From assembly GCA_017415505.1 (NCBI GenBank), contig JAFQGG010000048.1, positions 1 through 40,957 on the forward strand: a stretch of 40,957 nt of DNA, given 5' to 3'. How positions within the stretch are numbered: position 1 is the first letter of the stretch; each line of letters starts with the position of its first letter. Positions 33,092-40,773 of this stretch are shown here, piece after piece. The position numbers were made by a program, and so were the translations under genes. The notes under the pieces are model-generated. The model saw only the letters and a list, made by a program, of their open reading frames with translations, searched no databases and was not told the DNA's origin. Source of the stretch: Clostridia bacterium. Its GTDB lineage: Bacteria > Bacillota > Clostridia > Christensenellales > Borkfalkiaceae.

Positions 33092-34305
33092 ACCTGCCCC
33101 CTATTTTTTCTTTGAATTGCCTCGGAAACGGTCATAGCGGAAGCGTACGCCCATTGTAAATTATACCCCCCGCACCGTCCGTCCACGTCGAGAATTTCGC
33201 CCGCGAAGTACAAGCCTTTGACCTTCTTGCTTTGCAAGTTATCGTCCACTTCGTCCATGGAAACGCCCCCTTTCGTCACCTGCGCGTAGTCGAAACCGAG
33301 CGTACCCGTCACGGTAAGCGGGAACGCCTTAACGAGCCGTACCGCCCCGCGAAGATCTCCCTCTTTGACGCATTTGAGCACCGCGCGCCCGATTTGATTG
33401 TTCACGATCCCGCAAAGCAGTTCGGAAAACGGTTGCTCGGGAAAGCGCGCCCGTTTGCGCTCTAACGCGGTATAAATTTTCTCTTCCGTGAAATCGGGCA
33501 GGAAATCAATGGAAAGCGAAACTTCCGTTTTATCCGTCACGAACGCGGACATACGGAACACCGCGTCGCCCGAAACGCCGTAATCGGTGAATATCACGTC
33601 CCCGCGCAAGCTTTCCTTTCCGCCCTTCCAAGTCGCGGTGAGCGTGACCGCGCTCGCGCGAATCCCTTTGAGCGTCTTGATTTTCGCCGTATCCGTTTTC
33701 AACTGCACGAGCGACGGACAAAGCGGAGTAACCGTGTGTCCAAACCCCGTCGCAAGCGCGTACGCCGAACCGTCCGTCCCGAAATTTTTCGCCGCTTTTC
33801 CGCCCGTGCAAAGCACGAGCGTTTCCGCTAAGTATTCCTTTTCGCCTCCGTCCGTTTGTACGCGCAAAAGAAACCCGTTTCCGTTCTTTTCCACCCGTTC
33901 TACCCGTTCGCCCGTCAACAGCGAAACGCCCCGTTGCGCCGAAGCAAACCGCAAAGCGTCGGTAAGCGAAGAAGCCTGCCTGCCCGCGGGGTATACCCGT
34001 CCTCGCTCGTCCGTTTCAAACAGCAAACCGAGGTCTTCAAAAAAGGCGATAAGCGACTGCGGAGAATGGCGCGCAACGATTGCGCCCGCTTTTTCCGCGC
34101 CCGCTTGCGTAGACGAAAAGTACGGCGCGTTAAAAGCGTTGGTGATATTCCCCTGCCCGTTGCCCGTCGCGGAGAGCTTGCGCCCCACGCGTTCGCCCCG
34201 CTCCAATACCGCTATTTTATTTTTTCCGTCGCCGAGCGAAGTTGCAAGCATAAGCCCCGACGCTCCCCCGCCGACGACGATAACCGTATATTTTTCTCGC
34301 ATCAT
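33088..34305 (-). CDS. HI0933/YhiN (BaiN-like) flavoprotein
   Basis: 405 residues from the first of two adjacent ATG codons (34305, 34302). N-terminal FAD fold VIVVGGGASGLMLATSL; family motif LSATGNGQGNITN (normally G.GRCN.TN); C-terminal GLYFAGEILDVDGRCGGYNLQWAYASG-like end (here LDVDGRCGGYNLQWA). This family includes flavin reductases such as BaiN. A longer ORF upstream to 34419 begins inside the promoter and has no ribosome site, so I reject it. The promoter places the first transcribed base on the ATG itself. Confidence 0.87.
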   Translation of the reverse strand: MMREKYTVIVVGGGASGLMLATSLGDGKNKIAVLERGERVGRKLSATGNGQGNITNAFNAPYFSSTQAGAEKAGAIVARHSPQSLIAFFEDLGLLFETDERGRVYPAGRQASSLTDALRFASAQRGVSLLTGERVERVEKNGNGFLLRVQTDGGEKEYLAETLVLCTGGKAAKNFGTDGSAYALATGFGHTVTPLCPSLVQLKTDTAKIKTLKGIRASAVTLTATWKGGKESLRGDVIFTDYGVSGDAVFRMSAFVTDKTEVSLSIDFLPDFTEEKIYTALERKRARFPEQPFSELLCGIVNNQIGRAVLKCVKEGDLRGAVRLVKAFPLTVTGTLGFDYAQVTKGGVSMDEVDDNLQSKKVKGLYFAGEILDVDGRCGGYNLQWAYASAMTVSEAIQRKNRGQV

Positions 34306-34311
34306 ATATAC

Positions 34312-34340
34312 ATTGTACTCTATTCTTGAAAAAATGTCAA
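34312..34340 (-). promoter_or_regulatory. Promoter of the flavoprotein operon, predicted leaderless
   Basis: Minus strand: TTGACA (34335-34340), 17-base spacer, TACAAT (34312-34317). Six bases follow before the A of ATGATG at 34305, so +1 falls on the start codon. No Shine-Dalgarno sequence is present. Confidence 0.8.
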
Positions 34341-34380
34341 TTTTTTTGAAAAAACCTATGAAAAAAAATCGCTTCTTGTA

Positions 34381-34409
34381 TTGACTTTTTTTTAATTTTG
34401 TATTACAAT
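34381..34409 (+). promoter_or_regulatory. Promoter of the DUF1508 protein gene
   Basis: TTGACT (34381-34386), 17-base spacer, TACAAT (34404-34409), divergent from the flavoprotein promoter 40 bases away. AAGGAG at 34430-34435 is 12 bases from the ATG, a long spacing. Confidence 0.8.
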
Positions 34410-34447
34410 ATATATGCAATCAAATTATCAAGGAGATTTTTTGTCAA

Positions 34448-36130
34448 ATGGATGCTATTAAAGAATTTTTCAACAAATGTATCACGGAGGCAAAAGGCTT
34501 GGTAAACGACGGAATCGCGTACGCGAAAGCCTACCCTTTCCACGCCGCGTTGCTCGCCGGACTCGCCGCGTTTATCCTTATCATCTTAATCGTGATTATC
34601 TCACTTTCCGTCAAGCGCAAAAAGGCGAAAAAACGCCTTGCCGCGAAAGAAGCCGCCGAAAAAGCGGAAGCGGAAGCTTTGCAAGCCAAGCAGGCGGAAG
34701 AGGAAAAAGCGAAAGCCGAAGCCGCTAAAAAAGAGGAAGAACGCAAAGCCGTTGAAGCAAAATTGGAAGCGCAACGCATAGCGGCGGAAAAAGAAGCCGA
34801 AGAAAAGGCTCTCGCCGAGAAAGCGCAAAAGGAAGCCGAGGAAAAGGCTCTTGCCGAAAAAGCGCAAAAAGAAGCTGAGGAAAAGGCTCTCGCCGAGAAG
34901 GCGCAAAAAGAAGCCGAGGAAAAGGCTCTTGCCGAAAAGGCGCAAAAGGAAGCTGAGGAAAAGGCTCTTGCCGAAAAGGCGCAAAAGGAAGCTGAGGAAA
35001 AAGCTCTTGCCGAAAAGGCGCAAAAGGAAGCCGAGGAAAAGGCTCTTGCTGAAAAGGCGCAAAAGGAAGCTGAGGAAAAGGCTCTCGCCGAGAAAGCGCA
35101 AAAAGAAGCCGAGGAAAAGGCTCTTGCCGAAAAGGCGCAAAAGGAAGCCGAGGAAAAGGCCCTTGCTGAGAAGGCGCAAAAGGAAGCCGAGGAAAAGGCT
35201 CTTGCCGAGAAAGCACAAAAGGAAGCTGAGGAACAAACCGATAAAGAAACGGCAACGGCAGTAGCGGAAGAAACGGTTGAAACGAACCTCTACGACGAAT
35301 TGAAAGACGCCGAGGAAGAGGACGATATTTGGTACGACGAAAACGAAACGGATAAAGCGGCGAGATACAAAGGCAAATGGCAAATCTACCGCGTAGTAAC
35401 GGACGAAGCGTACACGAGCGACGATATGTATTATTTCGAGTTGCACGCGTCGAACGGGGAGCGTTTGCTTTCGAGCGAGGAGTACACTTCGTACAACGGC
35501 GCGCTCCGCGGTATCGAAACGCACAAAACGAATATCTTGAAAGGAAATTTCAAGATTACCCTTTCCAAGAAAGGCGATTACGTATTCAAACTGCTTAGCG
35601 GTAAAAACATGTTGCTTTGCATGGGCGAGAACTATCCCACGAAAGCGCGTTGCGAGCGCGCGATTGAATCGACGAAGCGGTTCGCGGAAAGCGCGGTAAT
35701 CGACGAAAACGTGCAAGACCACGTTATCAAGATCCCCCACGAAGACGAAACGGACGTACAGCCTTTGCCAGAAGGATATAACGGAAAATGGATCGTGGGT
35801 TCGAAAATCGGTCCGAACGGCGAAAAACTCTTCTTCTTCGAACTGTTTGCCAACAACGGCGAAAAGTTGCTTGCAAGCGAGGATTACACCACCTATATCG
35901 GCGCGGTAAACGGTATTCAAACGCACAAGACGAACATACAAAAAGGTAATTTCCGTATTTCGCTCACCAAGCGCGGGGATTATATCTATAAGCTTCTCAA
36001 CGGCAACGGACAACTGCTTTGTCTCGGCGAGCATTATAGAACCAAACGCCTTTGCGTGAACGCGGTGGAGTCGGTAAAACGCTTTGCGCTCAACTCTCCC
36101 CTGCTCACCGATTCGGAGCATTTGAAATAA
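34448..36130 (+). CDS. Membrane coiled-coil protein with two DUF1508 domains
   Basis: 560 residues. An amphipathic start, one membrane helix (about 32-54), a basic stop-transfer stretch (KRKKAKKRL), then an Ala/Glu/Lys coiled coil (about 58-262) whose core is eleven perfect 13-residue repeats EAEEKALAEKAQK (residues 116-258). An acidic linker leads to two DUF1508 (YegP-type) domains at about 307-415 and 445-545, each with KGKW or NGKW, FEL.A.NGE.LL.SE.YT, and ET/QTHKTN (e.g. ASNGERLLSSEEYTS). DUF1508 domains are small beta-rich units of unknown function. Topology suggests a membrane anchor with a long cytoplasmic or surface rod ending in the domains; side cannot be told. No signal peptide. 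Confidence 0.82.
   Translation: MDAIKEFFNKCITEAKGLVNDGIAYAKAYPFHAALLAGLAAFILIILIVIISLSVKRKKAKKRLAAKEAAEKAEAEALQAKQAEEEKAKAEAAKKEEERKAVEAKLEAQRIAAEKEAEEKALAEKAQKEAEEKALAEKAQKEAEEKALAEKAQKEAEEKALAEKAQKEAEEKALAEKAQKEAEEKALAEKAQKEAEEKALAEKAQKEAEEKALAEKAQKEAEEKALAEKAQKEAEEKALAEKAQKEAEEKALAEKAQKEAEEQTDKETATAVAEETVETNLYDELKDAEEEDDIWYDENETDKAARYKGKWQIYRVVTDEAYTSDDMYYFELHASNGERLLSSEEYTSYNGALRGIETHKTNILKGNFKITLSKKGDYVFKLLSGKNMLLCMGENYPTKARCERAIESTKRFAESAVIDENVQDHVIKIPHEDETDVQPLPEGYNGKWIVGSKIGPNGEKLFFFELFANNGEKLLASEDYTTYIGAVNGIQTHKTNIQKGNFRISLTKRGDYIYKLLNGNGQLLCLGEHYRTKRLCVNAVESVKRFALNSPLLTDSEHLK
34793..35221 (+). repeat. 39-bp tandem repeat, 11 copies
   Basis: Eleven in-frame copies, period 39 bases, identical at the protein level and differing only at synonymous third positions (GCC/GCT, GAG/GAA, CTC/CTT). 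Copy number is open to slippage. Confidence 0.97.
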
Positions 36131-36136
36131 AAACTT

Positions 36137-36168
36137 ACTACCCTGCGACGAACGCAGGGTAGTTCATT
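36137..36168. terminator. Bidirectional terminator after the DUF1508 gene
   Basis: ACTACCCTGCG (36137-36147) pairs with CGCAGGGTAGT (36153-36163), loop ACGAA; T-runs lie on both sides, so it can serve both converging genes. Confidence 0.85.
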
Positions 36169-36178
36169 TTTATGCGTT

Positions 36179-36205
36179 ACCGCTCGCAAATGCGAGCGGT
36201 TTTTT
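36179..36205 (+). terminator. Second terminator hairpin
   Basis: ACCGCTCGC/GCGAGCGGT, loop AAAT, then six T. Its T-run touches the stop codon of the minus-strand DUF2207 gene. Confidence 0.8.
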
Positions 36206-38117
36206 ATCTTGCGCCGCCGCCGCCACCGCCGAAACCGCCACCGCCGAATCCACCGAAGCTACCGCCACCGCCACTTTTGCCTACCGACCCGCCTTTGGGT
36301 TGCGGGCGCACCATCGCCGACGCCATGGAACGGGAAATAGCGCGGTGCATCACATAGCAATCGAAAGTAGACACGTGCGTGCCCGTGCTCCACGCGGGCG
36401 GGGGCAAAAGAATGTTTTCAAACTTCTTTTCCCACTCGTCGGTCACGCCGAGTACCTGCGCGTACGGAAGGACCTTGTAATACAGCTGGGGATTCTCTTC
36501 CAGCATGAATTTGATTTTGTCCTCTTCCGTCACCAAAATGAAGTCCTTAAAACCGAGAATTTCCCCGAGCGTATTCGTGTATTCTTCCGTACGGGAAAGA
36601 ATATTCCGCGTAATGAATAAAGGCGCAAACGCGAATACGCAAATAAGGATTTTCTCAAACTCCGTCGTGAAGTGTTGAGCAAAGAACAGACAAAAAATCA
36701 ACGAAAAGACGAGCGCAATCACGATTTGCGCGATAAGATACCCCTTGCCGTTTTTATCTTTTTTGCCCTTATAACGATAACATTCCCGTATATATCCGAG
36801 CACGAGCATCACGATTGCGGGCAAGGCAAACGCTACGCCGAGCATATATTTATAAGTCGTACCCAAACGGAAAAAACCGAGTAGAAACGCGGATAAAAAG
36901 GCAAACGCTACGCAAAGCACTCCGCCCAAAAGATACCCCAAAACGGAACGCTTTTCGAACATTTTCACGGGCGCAACCTGCGCTTTCGCACGGTCCACGT
37001 GCGCGTAGAACTTATATTGTAAATCGCAAACGCGCACCGCGCTACCCGATTTGAATAAACCGTTAAAAAGGGTAATTTCATAGGGCGCGCCCGAAATTGC
37101 GCCTACGCGTTTTATCAACACGGGATCGTCGGGATTGCTCAAATCAATGGATAAATATCCCCTATGCGCAAAGTAATAGACCATCGAGGTCACGTCCTCG
37201 TTGTCCACCGTGCCGTCCAAAAGTTTGCCCATTTGCATGGGAGTCATATCGTCGGGGGCTTTGAGATTGACGGTGGTAATCATATCCCGATGCTTGCGCA
37301 TAAAAGTCAAGCATACGAACGCCAACCCCGCAACGACGAGTCCGCCGAGCAAAATCAACCCGCTTCCGCCCGTAAACAAACGGGTAAACAGATACGGTTC
37401 AAATCTACCGTCCATGGTAAAATCGAGGGTAATGCCCTCCGTAGCGAATTCGTCGTATTTGCTCACGTACACGTAATCGAGCAAATCGGTGGAAAAGGTA
37501 AGGGTCTTTTTGTCGTCGGAAAGCTTTTTGTTAATGGAATTATCGTTCGCCGTCGAGCCGTACCCCACGTAGGTTTTGCAATCCTCTAACTCGACCTCGT
37601 AAGGGAAATGCACGGTCGCGGAAACGTTGTGCAATTCCGTGGTGTACCCAAAAGGTATCACGTCGATTTTCATACCGTCCGACGAGGTAGCCGCGCCCCG
37701 ACCGTTTTCCATGGTATAATAAACGTCGTAGGTCCACTTCGCGTTCTTCGTCACACCGCCGATACAGTTGATATCGAAAAAATCGTCGGTGTCGGGATTG
37801 TCCTCTACGGTATAGCGGAAATATTCGTTCCCCGCACAGGAAGCGGATATATCGTAATACCGCGCCGTTTCAATGGGCAAAGAACGGTAGAACATGGTAA
37901 GCCCCGACCGCAAAAAAGTAACGGTAATACGCTCGTGCACGCGCACGCTTCTGTCTTTGGAGATCGTCATTTCCACGTCGTATTCGTCAATGGATATGTA
38001 CGAGCTACCCGACGCGCTCGCGGGAAGCTCCGTTTTCGGGAGCGGTGCAAACGCGAATACAAAAGCCAAGCAAGCGAAGCAAAGCGCAAGAACGGTTTTT
38101 ATGAATTTATTTTTCAT
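36204..38117 (-). CDS. DUF2207 (YciQ-like) membrane protein
   Basis: 637 residues from the ATG at 38117. That choice gives a clean signal peptide (KTVLALCFACLAFVFAFA, to about residue 31); an in-frame ATG at 38210 lies inside a CCATGG palindrome and would add 31 unlikely residues. Extracytoplasmic DUF2207 domain (about 35-235: YDVEMTISKDRSVRVHE, FRSLP-like YRSLPIE), one membrane helix (about 245-265), a cytoplasmic part with MTPMQMGKLLDG and VTSMVYYFAHRGYL, further helices (about 385-480), and a C-terminal Gly-rich tail typical of the family. Function unknown. DUF2207 genes often follow lemA, as here, but the pair is separated by repeat block B. Confidence 0.85.
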   Translation of the reverse strand: MKNKFIKTVLALCFACLAFVFAFAPLPKTELPASASGSSYISIDEYDVEMTISKDRSVRVHERITVTFLRSGLTMFYRSLPIETARYYDISASCAGNEYFRYTVEDNPDTDDFFDINCIGGVTKNAKWTYDVYYTMENGRGAATSSDGMKIDVIPFGYTTELHNVSATVHFPYEVELEDCKTYVGYGSTANDNSINKKLSDDKKTLTFSTDLLDYVYVSKYDEFATEGITLDFTMDGRFEPYLFTRLFTGGSGLILLGGLVVAGLAFVCLTFMRKHRDMITTVNLKAPDDMTPMQMGKLLDGTVDNEDVTSMVYYFAHRGYLSIDLSNPDDPVLIKRVGAISGAPYEITLFNGLFKSGSAVRVCDLQYKFYAHVDRAKAQVAPVKMFEKRSVLGYLLGGVLCVAFAFLSAFLLGFFRLGTTYKYMLGVAFALPAIVMLVLGYIRECYRYKGKKDKNGKGYLIAQIVIALVFSLIFCLFFAQHFTTEFEKILICVFAFAPLFITRNILSRTEEYTNTLGEILGFKDFILVTEEDKIKFMLEENPQLYYKVLPYAQVLGVTDEWEKKFENILLPPPAWSTGTHVSTFDCYVMHRAISRSMASAMVRPQPKGGSVGKSGGGGSFGGFGGGGFGGGGGGAR

Positions 38118-38196
38118 CGTTTCTCTCACAATATTTATTTTCGGGTCGCCACAACGCCCTTTTGACAGCCTGTTTGCTCTCACGAACCTAATTTCT

Positions 38197-38216
38197 AAAA
38201 ACTTAACCATGGTTAA
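38197..38216. repeat. CCATGG half palindrome, copy 6
   Basis: AAAACTTAACCATGGTTAAG, with the right T-run replaced by the GCAGGC-TAA-GCCTGC hairpin of inverted module 1. Confidence 0.9.
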
Positions 38217-38312
38217 GGCAGGCTAAGCCTGCACCTAGTTTTATCTATCATTCTCGATCGGGTTACCACACCGCCGTTCCGACAACTTGTTTGCTCTTAC
38301 CGACCTATTTTC
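38217..38312. repeat. Module 1, inverted copy
   Basis: Read on the minus strand it shares GATAGATAAAA, TAGGTGCAGGCTTAGCCTGC and GTAAGAGCAAA with the copies in block A. The GCCGT/ACGGC stem is degraded here. Confidence 0.8.
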
Positions 38313-38314
38313 CA

Positions 38315-38338
38315 AAAACTTAACCATGGTTAAGTTTT
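38315..38338. repeat. CCATGG palindrome, copy 7
   Basis: 24-bp perfect palindrome centred at 38326.5. Confidence 0.95.
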
Positions 38339-38515
38339 GGAAACACGGGTCAAGGGACGAAGTTCCTTGTGGGTTGTAAGGGTGAAACCCTTACGCCGAC
38401 GGCAGTCCCGTTCGAAGAACGGCAACAAGCCCCACAAAAAGCAACCGCAGGTTGCGCTTTACGCGCAGCGTTATCCTCATCAGAGGACGACGGACAAGCT
38501 AATTTTATACCTATC
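38339..38515. repeat. Module 2, copy B
   Basis: Hairpins at 38351-38369, 38376-38394 and 38408-38422 are identical to copy A. Next come 38441-38455 (GCAACC/GGTTGC, loop GCA), 38461-38471 (ACGC/GCGT, loop GCA) and 38474-38487 (TCCTC/GAGGA). The last three keep the fold of copy A while changing stem or loop bases. Confidence 0.9.
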
Positions 38516-38517
38516 CC

Positions 38518-38541
38518 AAAACTTAACCATGGTTAAGTTTT
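38518..38541. repeat. CCATGG palindrome, copy 8
   Basis: 24-bp perfect palindrome centred at 38529.5, flanked by CCC and TGGG. Confidence 0.95.
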
Positions 38542-38636
38542 TGGGCTTTCCCGACGGGAGTTTACTAACCGTAAACGAGCAAGGAAAAACGCAAGCTCGA
38601 CGACGAAATACAAAGCGGATTCTCCGTTTTACATGG

Positions 38637-39251
38637 TTAGAATTGAACTTTTACGTTTTTCCTCTCCTCTTCGCTGTCCAGCTCGAAGTAGGGTTTCTTT
38701 TCGTAGCCTTCGCCCATGCGTTTGCCGACGATATTGTCGGGGAAGATTTCAAGCTTGGTGTTGAAGGTTTTTACAACGCCGTTGTAGTAGCGACGAGCCG
38801 ATTCAAGCTCGCTTTCAAGGCTCTTTAATTGGTTTTGTAAATCGAGGAAGTTGGTGTTTGCTTGCAAGGTGGGATAACTTTCTTGAACCACAGAGAAGAA
38901 GGTACGAAGCGAGTTCGTCAAGCCTTTTTCCGCGTCCATTTTCGCCTCGGGCGTACTTGCGTTCATGGCGATATTGCGCGCCGAGATCACCGATTTGAGT
39001 GTTTCGTTTTCGTGCGAAGCAAAGCCTTTCACCGTTTCTACGAGGTTGGGGATTAAATCGTATCTCTTTTTCAAATATACGTCAATCGTTGCCCACGCCT
39101 CTTCCACTTTGTTTTTCAAACGGACGAACGCGTTGCGCGTTTTGATGTACCAAGACACGATAACGATGGCGAGAATAACGAGCAATAAAACAATTGCCCC
39201 CACTACGATTCCAACGATCGCGCCCGTGGATAAAAGTAAGGAATTTAACAT
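38637..39251 (-). CDS. lemA: LemA family protein
   Basis: 204 residues. One N-terminal membrane helix (about 9-34), then the helical LemA domain with RLKNKVEEAWATIDVYLKKRYDLIPNLV (family signature; part: AWATIDVYLKKRYDLIPNL), GFASHENETL, ESYPTLQANTNFLDLQNQL (part: YPTLQANTNFL) and ARRYYNGVVKTFN. Most of the protein lies on the cytoplasmic or outer face as a four-helix bundle; role unknown, with envelope stress or protein quality links in some species. AAGGAG precedes the ATG; promoter at 39308-39336. DUF2207 follows after block B. Confidence 0.93.
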   Translation of the reverse strand: MLNSLLLSTGAIVGIVVGAIVLLLVILAIVIVSWYIKTRNAFVRLKNKVEEAWATIDVYLKKRYDLIPNLVETVKGFASHENETLKSVISARNIAMNASTPEAKMDAEKGLTNSLRTFFSVVQESYPTLQANTNFLDLQNQLKSLESELESARRYYNGVVKTFNTKLEIFPDNIVGKRMGEGYEKKPYFELDSEEERKNVKVQF

Positions 39252-39307
39252 AATCGACTCCTTCCGAAAGGTATTTTTTTCCTTTCGTTTTTTATTATTG
39301 TACGATT

Positions 39308-39336
39308 ATTATAACACGAAAAAGACGAAATGTCAA
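39308..39336 (-). promoter_or_regulatory. Promoter of lemA
   Basis: Minus strand: TTGACA (39331-39336), 17-base spacer, TATAAT (39308-39313). The 50-base leader holds a CGAAAGG/CCTTTCG hairpin ending just before the ribosome site. Confidence 0.85.
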
Positions 39337-39346
39337 TATTCTCACG

Positions 39347-39386
39347 AAAAAAAACGGGCTTCCCGTTAAGGAAGTCCGCTTTTTTT
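39347..39386. terminator. Terminator between the DUF378 gene and lemA
   Basis: CGGGCTTCC (39355-39363) pairs with GGAAGTCCG (39370-39378, one G-T pair), loop of six, with T-runs in both directions. It ends the minus-strand hydrolase-DUF378 transcript. Confidence 0.85.
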
Positions 39387-39395
39387 CGCTTGTTT

Positions 39396-39623
39396 TCACT
39401 CTGCGCGTCTGCTCTTGAGCCACAAAACGCCGTTCGTAATGATAGGCGAAAGAATGAGCCAAAGAGCCGCTAACGCGATAAGTGCGTACGTGATCACCGA
39501 ACCCACCGTTCTCGCGCCCGCGAAAATCGTGGAAACGAGGTTGAAATTGAAGAATCCGAAGAGTCCCCAATTGAGTGCGCCGACGATTACCAAAATATAA
39601 GAAATAATATTAGCAATACGCAT
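39396..39623 (-). CDS. DUF378 family small membrane protein
   Basis: 75 residues, two membrane helices (about 5-30 and 40-62). The family signature is clear: VGALNWGLFGFFNFNLVSTIF. A very strong GGAGGGAAG site precedes the ATG. It begins 50 bases after the hydrolase stop and is likely co-transcribed. Function of DUF378 (YuzA) proteins unknown. Confidence 0.88.
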   Translation of the reverse strand: MRIANIISYILVIVGALNWGLFGFFNFNLVSTIFAGARTVGSVITYALIALAALWLILSPIITNGVLWLKSRRAE

Positions 39624-39673
39624 AATCTTCCCTCCTGAAAACAGTATGTTTCCTTTTCGGGGTTTTATGCGCG

Positions 39674-40585
39674 TTAGTTTTCAAGAAACGCGAGAAGATC
39701 GGCAAATACCTCGTCTTTCTTCGTATCGCGGAAAATTTCGTGGCGCTGTCCTTCGTATAGTTTGCCCGTGACGGCGGTATATCCCGCCTTACGCAAAAAC
39801 TCCACCGCGTTTCGCCATTGTTTTTCCGTGCCCATTACCGCGTCCGCAGTGCCCGAAACGAACAGTATCGGCAAATCGGGGTTTTGCACGCGATAGTCCC
39901 GTTTTCGGTAGGTGCGCACCATGAGTTTGAAAAGATTGACGAATCCGTTGCACGTGAAACGGTAATTACCCTTTTCGTTGCCGTAAAACGCGTCGATATC
40001 GGCGCGGTTCGCGCTCAACCACGCACCCTTTCCCTCGCCCGGGAAATTTTTATCGCCCTTGCCCGTGGAAAGTTGCGTAAGCAATTTGCTTCGATAATGC
40101 GCACCGCGAAAGAGCGCGATACAGTCGGCAAGCAACACCCCTACGCCCGCAAGCGGGTTTTTGCTCGGCGAACCGCAAACGATCGCCTTATCGATCAAGA
40201 GGTCGTGCTCGCATAAATAACAGCGCGCCACCATAGAACCCATACTGTGCCCGAATAAAGTCACGGGTAAACCTTGGTAGCGGGTTTTAATCTCGCGCGT
40301 GATTTGCACCGCGTCCAAAACGATTGCGCGCGCGGTACGCTCGTAAAAATACCCGTAGTCTTTTTTGTCCTTTACGCTTTCACCGTGACCGCGTTGGTCG
40401 TGGCAAACAACGATATACCCCCGTTCGCAAAAGAAACGCATAAAATCGTCGTAGCGTTCCTTGTATTCGCACATACCGTGCAAAATCTGCAATACGCCCT
40501 TGGGCGTACCGCTCGGCTCGTACACGGCTACCTCTAACGGCAATTTATCAAACTCCGATTCCACGGTAAAAATATTCTTTTGCAT
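39674..40585 (-). CDS. Alpha/beta hydrolase, monoacylglycerol lipase/lysophospholipase type
   Basis: 303 residues. ILHGMCEYKERYDDF and HDQRGHGES match the Hydrolase_4 (PldB/monoglyceride lipase) family. Catalytic triad: Ser114 in GHSMGS, Asp in FVSGTADAVMG (about residue 250), His in EGQRHEIF (about 281). No signal peptide, so cytoplasmic. It probably cleaves acyl esters of monoglycerides or lysophospholipids; released fatty acids could re-enter through FakAB elsewhere in this window (inference). GAGGAG precedes the ATG. Upstream lies repeat block C. Confidence 0.85.
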   Translation of the reverse strand: MQKNIFTVESEFDKLPLEVAVYEPSGTPKGVLQILHGMCEYKERYDDFMRFFCERGYIVVCHDQRGHGESVKDKKDYGYFYERTARAIVLDAVQITREIKTRYQGLPVTLFGHSMGSMVARCYLCEHDLLIDKAIVCGSPSKNPLAGVGVLLADCIALFRGAHYRSKLLTQLSTGKGDKNFPGEGKGAWLSANRADIDAFYGNEKGNYRFTCNGFVNLFKLMVRTYRKRDYRVQNPDLPILFVSGTADAVMGTEKQWRNAVEFLRKAGYTAVTGKLYEGQRHEIFRDTKKDEVFADLLAFLEN

Positions 40586-40650
40586 TCGTTTTTCTCCTCT
40601 TTTCGTATATCGTTTTTCGCGGATTTCACTCGGCGTAGCCGAAGTTCATT

Positions 40651-40674
40651 AAAACTTAACCATGGTTAAGTTTT
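40651..40674. repeat. CCATGG palindrome, copy 9
   Basis: 24-bp perfect palindrome centred at 40662.5. Confidence 0.95.
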
Positions 40675-40739
40675 TATTTTGTCTTAAAAAGCCGACTCTA
40701 CGCACAGTAGAGCTGCGTGTTTGGGGGCGGTTTTTATGG

Positions 40740-40773
40740 ATTCCAAAACTTAACCATGGTTAAGTTTTGGAAT
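40740..40773. repeat. CCATGG palindrome, copy 10 (34 bp)
   Basis: The longest copy: 34-bp perfect palindrome centred at 40756.5, extended by TTCC/GGAA. Confidence 0.95.

Larger units (their letters stand above)
38143..38636. repeat. Intergenic mosaic repeat block B
   Basis: About 490 bases between lemA and DUF2207, no supported gene. From left: inverted module 1 (38143-38196), half palindrome (38197-38216), inverted module 1 (38217-38312), palindrome (38315-38338), module 2 (38339-38515), palindrome (38518-38541), then a tail with GTTTAC/GTAAAC and CGGA-GAA-TCCG (minus-strand reading) hairpins to the lemA stop. Confidence 0.9.

Noticed and set aside
34306-34419. N-terminal extension of the HI0933-type flavoprotein
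   Set aside because: It would translate through the promoter itself and precedes the conserved FAD-binding start.
34601-36121. 506-codon minus-strand frame opposite the DUF1508 gene, and repeat-rich frames in other registers at 34725-35264
   Set aside because: Artefacts of the 39-bp tandem repeat, whose length is a multiple of three and so keeps every frame open.
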